A DNA stretch of 7,169 bases from an uncultured Methylococcaceae bacterium (lineage in GTDB: Bacteria; Pseudomonadota; Gammaproteobacteria; Methylococcales; Methylomonadaceae): NCBI GenBank assembly GCA_913009515.1, contig CAJVYO010000087.1, forward strand, positions 1-7,169, in the 5' to 3' direction. Below the pieces are notes generated by a model that ran no database searches, had not been told where the DNA came from, and worked only from the letters and a program-made list of their open reading frames with translations. Position 1 is the stretch's first letter. Every line of letters starts with the position of its first letter. Positions 1 through 5,726 of this stretch are shown piece by piece. The translations under genes and the position numbers were made by a program.

Positions 1-193
1 CACGGGCGGTAAATTGATCGATTAATGGCTGTTGAATACCTAGCTCAGTCGCTTTCTGTGCAATTAATGATAAGCCCTTGAGTGCATAAGTTAATAAATC
101 ATGTAAACTCGATATGTCGGCTTTTTTTCCACAAATACCTGCGGTATCACACGCAATATTCTTTTTAGCTTCCTGACAATGATAACAAAACAT
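1..193 (-). CDS. hcp: Hybrid-cluster protein (hydroxylamine reductase / NO reductase), N-terminal part only
   Basis: The start is at 193 and the gene runs off the window at base 1, so only 64 codons are visible. The N-terminus opens MFCYHCQEAK and carries cysteines at residues 3, 6, 15 and 21 (C-x2-C-x8-C-x5-C), followed by an ICGK motif and a D-L-L-T-Y-A-L-K-G-L stretch. This is the typical start of Hcp/prismane proteins. The four cysteines bind the N-terminal iron-sulfur cluster; the x8/x5 spacing matches the Desulfovibrio-like [4Fe-4S] class rather than the wider-spaced E. coli [2Fe-2S] class. Hcp proteins are cytoplasmic and are linked to nitric oxide/hydroxylamine reduction and protein S-nitrosylation. 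Its AGGA Shine-Dalgarno lies on the stop codon of the upstream UPF0182 gene, 14 bases away, suggesting co-transcription and perhaps translational coupling. The hybrid-cluster ligands lie outside the window and cannot be checked. Confidence 0.9.
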   Translation of the reverse strand, partial: MFCYHCQEAKKNIACDTAGICGKKADISSLHDLLTYALKGLSLIAQKATELGIQQPLIDQFTAR

Positions 194-207
194 AATAAAT
201 AGATTTC

Positions 208-2856
208 CTAATTAACTATTAATGATTCAACGCTAGTGCCGGTTCCTTCTGCATCTTTTGCACCTTGAATGAATTTTGCTTTAAGTTTCTTAAAGGCAGA
301 CCATAATGTGGTATCCATCACCACTTGATTACCAATTGAAACAATCACCCGTGTTAATTCAGGAATTTTAGTTTTCGTTGAAATCATATAAATAGGCTGT
401 ACATATAACACTGAATTTTCACCCATAGGTAAAATTACCATACGTCCTTTCGCCACATTTGAACCATGTTGATCCCATAAGGTAAATTGCTCTGAGATTT
501 CAGGGTTTTGGTCAATTAACGCCTCAACCTGTTCAGGACCATTCACTTGGATATCTTTAGCAAATTTATAAACGGTAATATGTGGTTTATAATCACCACT
601 ATCACAGCTTTCTTTATCTAAGGTTCCCGCCAAGCCAATCATGCTTAAATTGCTGCGATTAATCGGGGTCATCGGATTAATCATTACAAATTCTTCTTTA
701 TCATTACAATGCCCAAAATCCATGGTTTGATAATAAGGCATAATCGATTTTTTATTCACCTGTGCAAATTCCCATGTTTCAGCTTGTTCATAAAAAAGTT
801 CAGGCTGAGTTTGATGATATTTGGCATAAATCATCATCTGCATAAAATAAAGTTCTCGCGGATAACGTAAATGCTGACGTAATTTTTTAGGCATCTCCGA
901 TAAATCATTAAATACCCCAGGGTAGGCTAATTTATAAGCATTAATAATCGGGTCGGTTTTATCTGAAATATAATACTGTGTGGTGCCATCATACGCATCA
1001 ATCACCACCTTAACTGAATTACGAATATAGTTAAATCGTTGCTCGCCTGATAAAAAAGTTTCACTGGCAAATTTTGAAACCGGATATTTATCCGATAAGG
1101 TATAAGCATCTTGTATCCAATAAAAACGATCTTTACCTGCGACTAAATAAGGGTCTTTATCCAAATGTAAAAATGGGGTGAGCGTGTTAATACGTTCTAT
1201 AATATTACGGCGTAATAACACCTTACTGTTTTGTGAAATATTAGTCGAAAATAATAATTTTAAATCACCAAAATAAAATGCTAATAAGGTTTTTCTAAAC
1301 AAAGAGGGCACTTCAATGCCGGTACTACTTAAATAAGATTTTGTCGCCTGTTTTTCAGAAGCAGATAAGCCCATGATTTCTAAATCATTAGGTACTACTG
1401 CGTAGGTATATTTTTCTTGTCCATAATAAATATCAGGATTTTTGACGCTAATATCCACCGGTGAATGCATATTTAAATCACGTAAATACCACTTGATAGG
1501 TTTGCCGGCATCTTGTGCAGCGGGTGTAATCACCGCTCCATAACCATGCGTATAGCGTAAATGCATATTCTCCCAATTTTTTGCAGCCTCTGGAAGTTTA
1601 TCAAAATTCAATTCCCTAGCGGCTAAATTAACTTGCTGCAAATGACCATTTAAATCATAACGATCTTCATCTACGCTATGAAAATTATAATAGGGGCGAA
1701 TGCCTTGTAATTGTTGATAACCATCAATTAAAAACTCTCTATCCCAAACAGGAATATTTTCAAAATGGCGTTGTGTTCCCCAGCTTTCAATATCCTTGCT
1801 CGCATCTAAATCAACATTAAAATCGACCGTTTCAATGGCTTTCAAATCATACGCATTTAAAGTCGCCGTAATATTATTCTGCATAAACTGCCCTTCCATC
1901 TGCACTGGATTCGGCTGCACAATTAAGGAATTAATTAAATTGGGGATAACAGGAATATTTTGAAAAGTCAGTGCAACTAATAAACCCACAGCGGCAATAA
2001 TACTCGGTACTTTACTACGATGATGCTCTGAAAAAATATAAATTACCAATGATGCAAATAAAGCCGTCACTGAAATAATACTCAGCCAAATTAAGGGCAA
2101 ATCATAACGTAATTCAATAAAACCCGGGCCAAAAAATACCGGTTCATGGGAGCTTACATAGAGTAATGAGAACCTATCAAGAAAAAATCCCCAGATAATA
2201 AATAAAATACTAAAGGTCAGTAAAATAGATAAATGAACTTTTACCCCTATTGGATATTCTTTATTTTGATTGGGGACAAATATATGCTCAATCCAATACA
2301 ATACTGCGACTAAAAAGAATAGAATAATCGAGGTATATAATAATTCTTGCTGAATTAAAATATATAAAGGATAGGAAAATAGATAAAAACTAATATCATG
2401 CCCATAAACAGGCTCAGTAATTCCCGCAGAACTACCGAAAAAATACAGTAAGGCGGATTCCCATTGATGATAAAAAGGACTCGCAATAATCACCGCTAAT
2501 ATCAGCGATAATGGCGTGTAAATTTTAATAGACCCCGACATAAAGGTATCCGCAAATTTTTGAAAGCGTTGCCGCTTATCAAGACTCACTAAGACTTCAT
2601 CGGGTGGATTTAAACCTAAATAGCGTGATGCAACCCAGAAATGCGAAAAGAAAATACTAAAGAAGATTAAGGTCACGCCACCGGAAAAAATAAAGCGGTA
2701 TAACACTCTGAGCCAAAAATAACCTTCAAAATTTAATGCACTAAACCACCATAAATCAACAAAGAAATCGACAAAAACAAACGAAAATAGAATGTACGCG
2801 ATAATCGCAAAGACTGTTATCCCTATCAAAGCAGTTAACAATTTCAAGTTCTTCAT
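208..2856 (-). CDS. UPF0182 family (COG1615) large membrane protein of unknown function
   Basis: This 882-residue protein has about seven hydrophobic segments in its first third (roughly residues 5-37, 50-75, 113-130, 165-190, 206-230, 253-275 and 284-305). A long soluble domain follows. Features recognisable from UPF0182 include N-I-T-A-T-L-N-A-Y-D-L near residue 330, an R-Y-T-H-G-Y-G-A-V-I-T-P-A motif near 433-445, and N-P-D-I-Y-Y-G-Q near 475. Length is close to the usual 900-1000 residues, but the acidic C-terminal tail seen in many actinobacterial members is absent. The family's function is not established; topology suggests an inner-membrane protein with a large domain on one face. The start at 2856 is supported by AAGAGG five bases upstream (2862-2867). 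It follows the TPR lipoprotein gene after 62 bases that contain a good extended -10 promoter, and it is followed closely by hcp. No frameshifts are seen. Confidence 0.88.
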   Translation of the reverse strand: MKNLKLLTALIGITVFAIIAYILFSFVFVDFFVDLWWFSALNFEGYFWLRVLYRFIFSGGVTLIFFSIFFSHFWVASRYLGLNPPDEVLVSLDKRQRFQKFADTFMSGSIKIYTPLSLILAVIIASPFYHQWESALLYFFGSSAGITEPVYGHDISFYLFSYPLYILIQQELLYTSIILFFLVAVLYWIEHIFVPNQNKEYPIGVKVHLSILLTFSILFIIWGFFLDRFSLLYVSSHEPVFFGPGFIELRYDLPLIWLSIISVTALFASLVIYIFSEHHRSKVPSIIAAVGLLVALTFQNIPVIPNLINSLIVQPNPVQMEGQFMQNNITATLNAYDLKAIETVDFNVDLDASKDIESWGTQRHFENIPVWDREFLIDGYQQLQGIRPYYNFHSVDEDRYDLNGHLQQVNLAARELNFDKLPEAAKNWENMHLRYTHGYGAVITPAAQDAGKPIKWYLRDLNMHSPVDISVKNPDIYYGQEKYTYAVVPNDLEIMGLSASEKQATKSYLSSTGIEVPSLFRKTLLAFYFGDLKLLFSTNISQNSKVLLRRNIIERINTLTPFLHLDKDPYLVAGKDRFYWIQDAYTLSDKYPVSKFASETFLSGEQRFNYIRNSVKVVIDAYDGTTQYYISDKTDPIINAYKLAYPGVFNDLSEMPKKLRQHLRYPRELYFMQMMIYAKYHQTQPELFYEQAETWEFAQVNKKSIMPYYQTMDFGHCNDKEEFVMINPMTPINRSNLSMIGLAGTLDKESCDSGDYKPHITVYKFAKDIQVNGPEQVEALIDQNPEISEQFTLWDQHGSNVAKGRMVILPMGENSVLYVQPIYMISTKTKIPELTRVIVSIGNQVVMDTTLWSAFKKLKAKFIQGAKDAEGTGTSVESLIVN

Positions 2857-2894
2857 GGAAGCCTCTTAACACATAAATGAAATAAGCAATAGTT

Positions 2895-2908
2895 GCCTTA
2901 TTATAGCA
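2895..2908 (-). promoter_or_regulatory. Extended -10 promoter for the UPF0182-hcp pair
   Basis: On the minus strand the 62-base gap contains TGC followed by a perfect TATAAT (-10 at 2900-2905, TG at 2907-2908). This is the extended -10 form, which can work without a good -35. A TTACAA-like hexamer lies further upstream but at a poor 19-base spacing. Transcription would begin near 2893, leaving a leader of roughly 37 bases before the UPF0182 start. This would let UPF0182 and hcp be expressed independently of the lipid-transport genes upstream. No obvious operator is seen. Confidence 0.55.
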
Positions 2909-2918
2909 AAGGAATGTC

Positions 2919-3743
2919 TTAGTCTTGTAAGGCTTTCAGCTTTAGTTGCAATGCAGCCATTTTATAATCGTCTTTTAACCATTTCCGAATGATAAAAGCA
3001 CGCTTTAATAAGGATTTTGCCTTGTTCGGTTGATGTTGAAGCTGATAAAGCGTGGCAAGTTCTTCTAAACAATTCGCTATTGCACGCCTATTTGCTTGAG
3101 ATTTATAAAGCGTTAATGCCATAGACATCAATTCTAAAGCTTGCTCAGGTTGTCCCTGCTGTCGGTGGTAATGCGCGTCAAGACGTTTAAATAAAGCCTG
3201 CTGGGCGATGGTAAACACTGGCTGCTCTTGCTTTAAACGCTGATAAAATACACTGCTTTCTTTCGCATCGGCAAAAAGAGCAAACTTTGTTTGTATAAAT
3301 AATTGATTCCGTTGTTTTGATGTTATTAATACCTGCGTTTTTACATCTAATAAATCTGATGCTATTGCTTGAAAAGCTTGTTTATATTGGCCTTTTGCAA
3401 ATAACACATTCGCTTTAAGTAATGACCACTCTGCATTATTGGTTTCTTCGACAGAATTTAAGACGGTATCGACTTGTTTAAAACGATGAATGGCTAAATT
3501 TGCTTTAATGAGATTAAATTTTGCCTGTTTTTGCCCCACTTCATCATCAATACTTTGATATAAAACTAACGCTTGCGTAAAAAATTGATGAGCTTGTAAA
3601 TAATCATCCTGCTGATAAACCTGCAAGCCTTTCTGCATCATACTTTCGGGCTGAATCATCGCATAAGGACGCTCAATGACTTGATGACTACTACAGGCTA
3701 TTAAATTAACGATGCAGAGTAACGCTAGACATAATTTAATCAT
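2919..3743 (-). CDS. TPR-repeat lipoprotein of an MCE-type transport cluster
   Basis: This is a 274-residue protein with a short lipoprotein signal peptide: M-I-K, a hydrophobic core, then lipobox L14-I15-A16-C17. The residue after the lipidated Cys is Ser, so outer-membrane sorting is expected. Tetratricopeptide-like helix pairs are visible at about 37-70 (with G-L-Q-V-Y and A-L-V-L-Y), 73-133, 188-221 and 228-261; the last includes L-A-T-L-Y and A-K-S-L-L-K-R-A. I chose the ATG at 3743 over the in-frame ATG at 3758 and TTG at 3761. The 3743 ATG has GGGGA eight bases upstream (3752-3756), gives a normal signal peptide and overlaps the MCE gene's stop by only eight bases (ATGATTAA), implying translational coupling. 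Mla-like operons often encode an auxiliary lipoprotein; a TPR lipoprotein in that position suggests an envelope scaffold or partner for the MCE protein. Its exact role is unknown. Confidence 0.8.
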   Translation of the reverse strand: MIKLCLALLCIVNLIACSSHQVIERPYAMIQPESMMQKGLQVYQQDDYLQAHQFFTQALVLYQSIDDEVGQKQAKFNLIKANLAIHRFKQVDTVLNSVEETNNAEWSLLKANVLFAKGQYKQAFQAIASDLLDVKTQVLITSKQRNQLFIQTKFALFADAKESSVFYQRLKQEQPVFTIAQQALFKRLDAHYHRQQGQPEQALELMSMALTLYKSQANRRAIANCLEELATLYQLQHQPNKAKSLLKRAFIIRKWLKDDYKMAALQLKLKALQD

Positions 3744-4716
3744 GTAAAGAATCCCCATCAATCACTAAGACTTTACTGGGCTGCGGCATCACTGTGGAAA
3801 GGGGCCATATTTTTTGCACGCCTTGTACGGTTTCACCCGTCGATTGTAAGAGCGTTTCAGCGTTATTAATAATCTCAGGCAAATGCTCTAATTCAGCATC
3901 AATTTTTTTCAAAGAAGCCCGCATATCTATTATTAATTGACCTGATTCATCTGCCAATGCCGTTAAACTGTTAATTAACGGCTCTATTTCCGTCACCCGC
4001 TGCTCTACACCCGCTAAACTTGCAGCGGTGCTATTTAATGATTCAGTGACTTTTTCAGCTTGTTGAGTGTCATATAAAGCCTTACCCACTAAGCCCTGAC
4101 CTGAAGAAATATGAGCCGTCATGCCCTCAATATCAGCCAAAATAGTTTTAATACTTTCGGTACTGGCTTCAATACTATCGGGTTCAATCACGGCAATAAT
4201 ATCGGATAAATAAGAGGCGATAGAATCCAAATCATTAATCACCGGCAACATGCCTTCCATTAAATCATTAGTGGTAATCGGCTCATCAATAATAATCTCA
4301 GCTCCCGACGGTAATAAGGGCAAGGATGATCTACCGGCGGTAATCATAATCACTGAATTACCGATTAATGATAATTTACTCAACACACCCTTAGAATCAG
4401 TGCGTATTAATTTTTCAAAACGCTTATAAATAAAAAATTGGATATGAATGCTATTATCATCGGTAATTTCAATCGACGACACTTTACCTGCCTCAATACC
4501 TGAAATATTAACTAAGGTTTCTAAACTAATGCCTTGAGCAGTCTGCATATGCGTATGGTAAGTAATCACCTCATCAAAAATATTCGACGATTTTACTTTC
4601 ATGCCGACTAAGCCAGCGATAATAAACAATGATAATATAAAAAAACCACCCACTAAACGCTCTTTTGCGGTTTGGCTTAAATAATGAATATAATGAATAT
4701 TAGGTTTTTTAGTCAT
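3736..4716 (-). CDS. MlaD-type single-MCE-domain lipid-transport protein
   Basis: This 326-residue protein has a short cytoplasmic N-terminus, one membrane anchor (about residues 21-39, with G-G-F-F-I-L-S-L-F) and one MCE domain at about 47-145. MCE hallmarks are V-N-I-S-G-I-E-A-G-K-V-S-S-I, a basic beta segment, and L-S-K-L-S-L-I-G-N-S-V before an L-P-S-G-A turn. The remaining 180 residues are mostly predicted helix, without a second MCE domain. It is therefore longer than E. coli MlaD (about 183 residues) and closer in layout to MCE proteins with a C-terminal helical tube. MCE proteins form hexameric periplasmic rings or needles that carry phospholipids or other lipids between membranes, working with an MlaE permease and MlaF ATPase. 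The start at 4716 follows the ATPase-like gene by 10 bases, with TAGG at 4722-4725. The 3' end overlaps the lipoprotein gene. The cargo cannot be told from sequence. Confidence 0.87.
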   Translation of the reverse strand: MTKKPNIHYIHYLSQTAKERLVGGFFILSLFIIAGLVGMKVKSSNIFDEVITYHTHMQTAQGISLETLVNISGIEAGKVSSIEITDDNSIHIQFFIYKRFEKLIRTDSKGVLSKLSLIGNSVIMITAGRSSLPLLPSGAEIIIDEPITTNDLMEGMLPVINDLDSIASYLSDIIAVIEPDSIEASTESIKTILADIEGMTAHISSGQGLVGKALYDTQQAEKVTESLNSTAASLAGVEQRVTEIEPLINSLTALADESGQLIIDMRASLKKIDAELEHLPEIINNAETLLQSTGETVQGVQKIWPLSTVMPQPSKVLVIDGDSLHD

Positions 4717-4726
4717 AATAGCCTAA

Positions 4727-5353
4727 TTAGGACGTTATTTTGAATGTTTGCTGTTGGTAATGAATCATCATATTTGTATTTTTTTCAATAAATTCAGGCT
4801 CATAATCACAACAAACAAGACTTATGTTCCTCTCTGTGACTAATTTGACTAAACAGTCGTGTAATCGTGAGTAATCACAATAATCTAAACCGTGAAAGGG
4901 CTTGGCAATAAATAATATATCAGGCGATAACATTAACGCTCTTAAAATTAGCAGTAAACGCTGTTCAAATGCACTCATAAAAGCCGGTAAACTATCTTTA
5001 ATCGCGAGGCAGTTAAAATCGACTAATAATTCTTCAGCCTGTTGCAGAATGAACTCTGGTGAGTTTAACTGGTGATAGTTCGCCGCTAATATTAAATTAT
5101 TAAAACCCGATAGCACTGAAACCAAATTGATGGTTTCATCAAGATAGCCAAGTTTAATATTATCAAGATAACTTATCTTGCCCGAATTAACAGATTCAAT
5201 CCTAGCTAGCATTTGTAAATACGACTTTAATTTAATGTTTTCATCGGTTTGAAAACAGATAAAACTGGCTTTAGGCAATTCACAACTTAAAGCCGCCCAA
5301 TCAGCATGAGGTTGTGCTTTCAAGCTTTCTATCAGGATAGAACTATCGTTCAT
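4727..5353 (-). CDS. Degenerate MlaF-like ABC ATPase homologue, probably catalytically inactive
   Basis: This 208-residue protein follows the fold order of an MlaF-type ATP-binding subunit but lacks its catalytic residues. The P-loop position (about 36-44, T-D-E-N-I-K-L-K-S) has no glycines and no aligned Lys, although the following L-A-R-I-x5-S-G-K-I is typical. The signature LSGGx is M-S-A-F-E (126-130), yet Q-R-L-L-L-I-L-R-A-L follows as in real ABC proteins. Walker B reads I-L-F-I-A-K-P-F-H-G-L-D: the Asp and catalytic Glu of the usual D-E-P-F are A150 and K151, while the P-F-x-G-L-D typical of MlaF is kept. The switch His aligns with C182. The frame is intact, so selection on a non-catalytic role is likely. 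The start ATG at 5353 overlaps the TGA of a 24-codon leader ORF and lies against an IS relic; no spaced Shine-Dalgarno of its own remains. The MCE gene follows after 10 bases. Confidence 0.75.
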   Translation of the reverse strand: MNDSSILIESLKAQPHADWAALSCELPKASFICFQTDENIKLKSYLQMLARIESVNSGKISYLDNIKLGYLDETINLVSVLSGFNNLILAANYHQLNSPEFILQQAEELLVDFNCLAIKDSLPAFMSAFEQRLLLILRALMLSPDILFIAKPFHGLDYCDYSRLHDCLVKLVTERNISLVCCDYEPEFIEKNTNMMIHYQQQTFKITS

Positions 5354-5424
5354 CCTAAAAGCTTCGAGATACCTCGTCGTTTAGGGCGAGGAGGAAAGGA
5401 GTGCTTTTGATTTTCGTTGTACAT
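5350..5424 (-). CDS. 24-residue leader ORF within the IS relic, overlapping the ATPase-like start
   Basis: ATG at 5424 is preceded by AGAGGA (5432-5437) with seven bases of spacing, as good a ribosome site as any in the window. The peptide begins MYNENQKHSF and continues through a basic stretch P-R-P-K-R-R-G; it resembles no domain. It ends with a TGA at 5350-5352, whose bases overlap the ATG (5351-5353) of the ATPase-like gene in an ATGA arrangement. The ORF reads through the minus strand of the element's left-end hairpin. Its first codons may be the start of a lost, divergently oriented tnpA, which would explain the strong ribosome site. Its likely effect is to deliver ribosomes to the ATPase-like gene by reinitiation. 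Whether it is translated is inference. Confidence 0.45.
   Translation of the reverse strand: MYNENQKHSFPPRPKRRGISKLLG
5372..5391 (+). repeat. Left-end subterminal hairpin of the IS relic
   Basis: CCTCGTC (5372-5378) pairs with GGCGAGG (5385-5391) around the six-base loop GTTTAG, giving seven pairs including one T-G. It would be the single-strand hairpin recognised by a Y1 (HUH) transposase. In the minus-strand mRNA the same bases form a hairpin about 20 bases before the ATPase-like start codon, inside the leader ORF. Confidence 0.7.
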
Positions 5425-5441
5425 GAATAATTCCTCTTATG

Positions 5442-5450
5442 TGTTATACT
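5442..5450 (+). promoter_or_regulatory. Extended -10 promoter of the IS relic, rightward
   Basis: TGT followed by TATACT (5445-5450) is a good extended -10 on the plus strand and would have driven tnpB and its guide RNA. No convincing -35 is seen at standard spacing. The surrounding GTG-TTATACT-CAC is nearly palindromic, so the minus strand shows TATAAC (5443-5448) and could fire weakly toward the ATPase-like gene. Activity is not demonstrated. Confidence 0.4.
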
Positions 5451-5452
5451 CA

Positions 5453-5569
5453 CATTGTCTTTTTGACCTACCGCAGGGCTTGCGGGATGTTAAGCCTTTG
5501 GAGATGATGTAAGAGATGTTAGCTCAATGCTACTGTCCAATTGTCAATGAATTAGGAAGTTCTCAATAG
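5453..5569 (+). pseudogene. Remnant of the TnpB C-terminal tail
   Basis: One plus-strand frame reads L-P-Q-G-L-R-D-V-K-P-L-E-M-M, then TAA at 5510-5512, and continues to V-N-E-L-G-S-S-Q before a TAG at 5567-5569. The L-R-D-V-K-P-x-E-M motif and a terminal E-x-G-S segment resemble the last residues of IS605/IS1341-type TnpB proteins, which run into the guide-RNA scaffold. The RuvC and zinc-ribbon parts are missing and no start codon exists, so this is a relic. The match is from memory of the family and short, so it depends on the neighbouring end hairpins for support. Confidence 0.5.
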
Positions 5570-5612
5570 CAATATTAGGAATCCCCTTCCTTTAGGCAGG
5601 GGAGGATGTCAA
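5500..5612 (+). ncRNA. Possible relic omega (reRNA) guide scaffold
   Basis: In TnpB elements the guide RNA overlaps the 3' end of tnpB, ends in the right-end hairpin and takes its guide from the flanking DNA. The retained segment has that layout: tnpB tail, the hairpin at 5582-5603, and GGATGTCAA as the scaffold end. The guide would begin at 5613 (AAGATAAAAACACC). A rightward promoter survives at 5442-5450. The 5' limit is arbitrary and expression is unproven. Confidence 0.3.
5582..5603 (+). repeat. Right-end subterminal hairpin of the IS relic
   Basis: TCCCCT (5582-5587) pairs with AGGGGA (5598-5603). After one T/C mismatch the inner CC (5589-5590) pairs with GG (5595-5596) around the loop TTTA. 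It lies nine bases before the presumed cleavage end TCAA and has the same polarity as the left-end hairpin. Confidence 0.7.
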
Positions 5613-5670
5613 AAGATAAAAACACCTTAATATTTACGCTTTTAACTAAATTATAGCGTATTGTAGACAT
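5613..5670 (-). promoter_or_regulatory. Probable original promoter and ribosome site of the ATPase-MCE-lipoprotein operon
   Basis: Between the gltA terminator and the IS relic the minus strand carries a perfect TATAAT (5650-5655) with no convincing -35, since the upstream bases belong to the gltA terminator T-run. Then comes AAGGTG (5623-5628). If the 259-base relic is removed, AAGGTG lies 10 bases before the ATG of the ATPase-like gene, forming an ordinary promoter-Shine-Dalgarno-start layout. Today a transcript from this promoter would start near 5643 and carry a leader of roughly 290 bases made mainly of antisense IS sequence. Confidence 0.45.
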
Positions 5671-5697
5671 AAAAAAAGCAGCTTAAAAGCTGCTTTT
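5671..5697 (-). terminator. Intrinsic terminator of gltA (possibly bidirectional)
   Basis: A stem of up to 11 pairs, AAAAGCAGCTT (5674-5684) with AAGCTGCTTTT (5687-5697), has a tight loop. It is followed on the minus strand by seven T residues (complement of 5671-5677). It lies 29 bases after the gltA stop codon. On the plus strand the stem is followed by only TTTTATC, so it could also stop rightward transcripts from the IS relic, less strongly. Confidence 0.85.
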
Positions 5698-5726
5698 ATC
5701 AAGAATAATTAACGACATTTTTTATT

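Larger units (their letters stand above)
5354..5612 (+). mobile_element. 259-base IS200/IS605-type element relic (non-autonomous, internally deleted)
   Basis: The relic holds two subterminal imperfect hairpins of the same polarity, each with T-T-T-A-G in the loop region and followed by G-A-G-G-A: the left at 5372-5391, the right at 5582-5603. Same-polarity end hairpins, rather than inverted repeats, are the hallmark of IS200/IS605 elements. The right end closes with GGATGTCAA at 5604-5612, as in many TnpB-carrying members. On the left the element abuts TTCAT (5349-5353), a plausible insertion target/TAM. No target duplication is expected in this family. Inside are an extended -10 promoter reading rightward and the end of a broken tnpB frame. 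No transposase or complete tnpB is present, so it could move only if helped in trans. The exact left boundary is inferred from the TTCAT; the right from the TCAA. Confidence 0.7.

Noticed and set aside
3744..3761. Longer start for the TPR lipoprotein (TTG at 3761 or ATG at 3758).
   Set aside because: These add residues before a good signal peptide and lack a well-spaced Shine-Dalgarno; the ATG at 3743 has GGGGA at eight bases and the usual short coupling overlap.
4727..5353. Treating the ATPase-like gene as a pseudogene.
   Set aside because: The frame is open throughout, length is near that of an ABC ATPase, spacing to the MCE gene is operonic, and the conserved scaffold motifs remain.
5354..5612. 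CRISPR-like or REP-type repeat, because of two similar hairpins.
   Set aside because: Only two copies about 200 bases apart, located at the ends of a unit with a TnpB-like tail; the IS200/IS605 explanation fits better.
5613..5726. A further small gene between the IS relic and gltA.
   Set aside because: The stretch is filled by promoter-like sequence, the gltA terminator and an AT-rich spacer; no frame with a ribosome site was seen.
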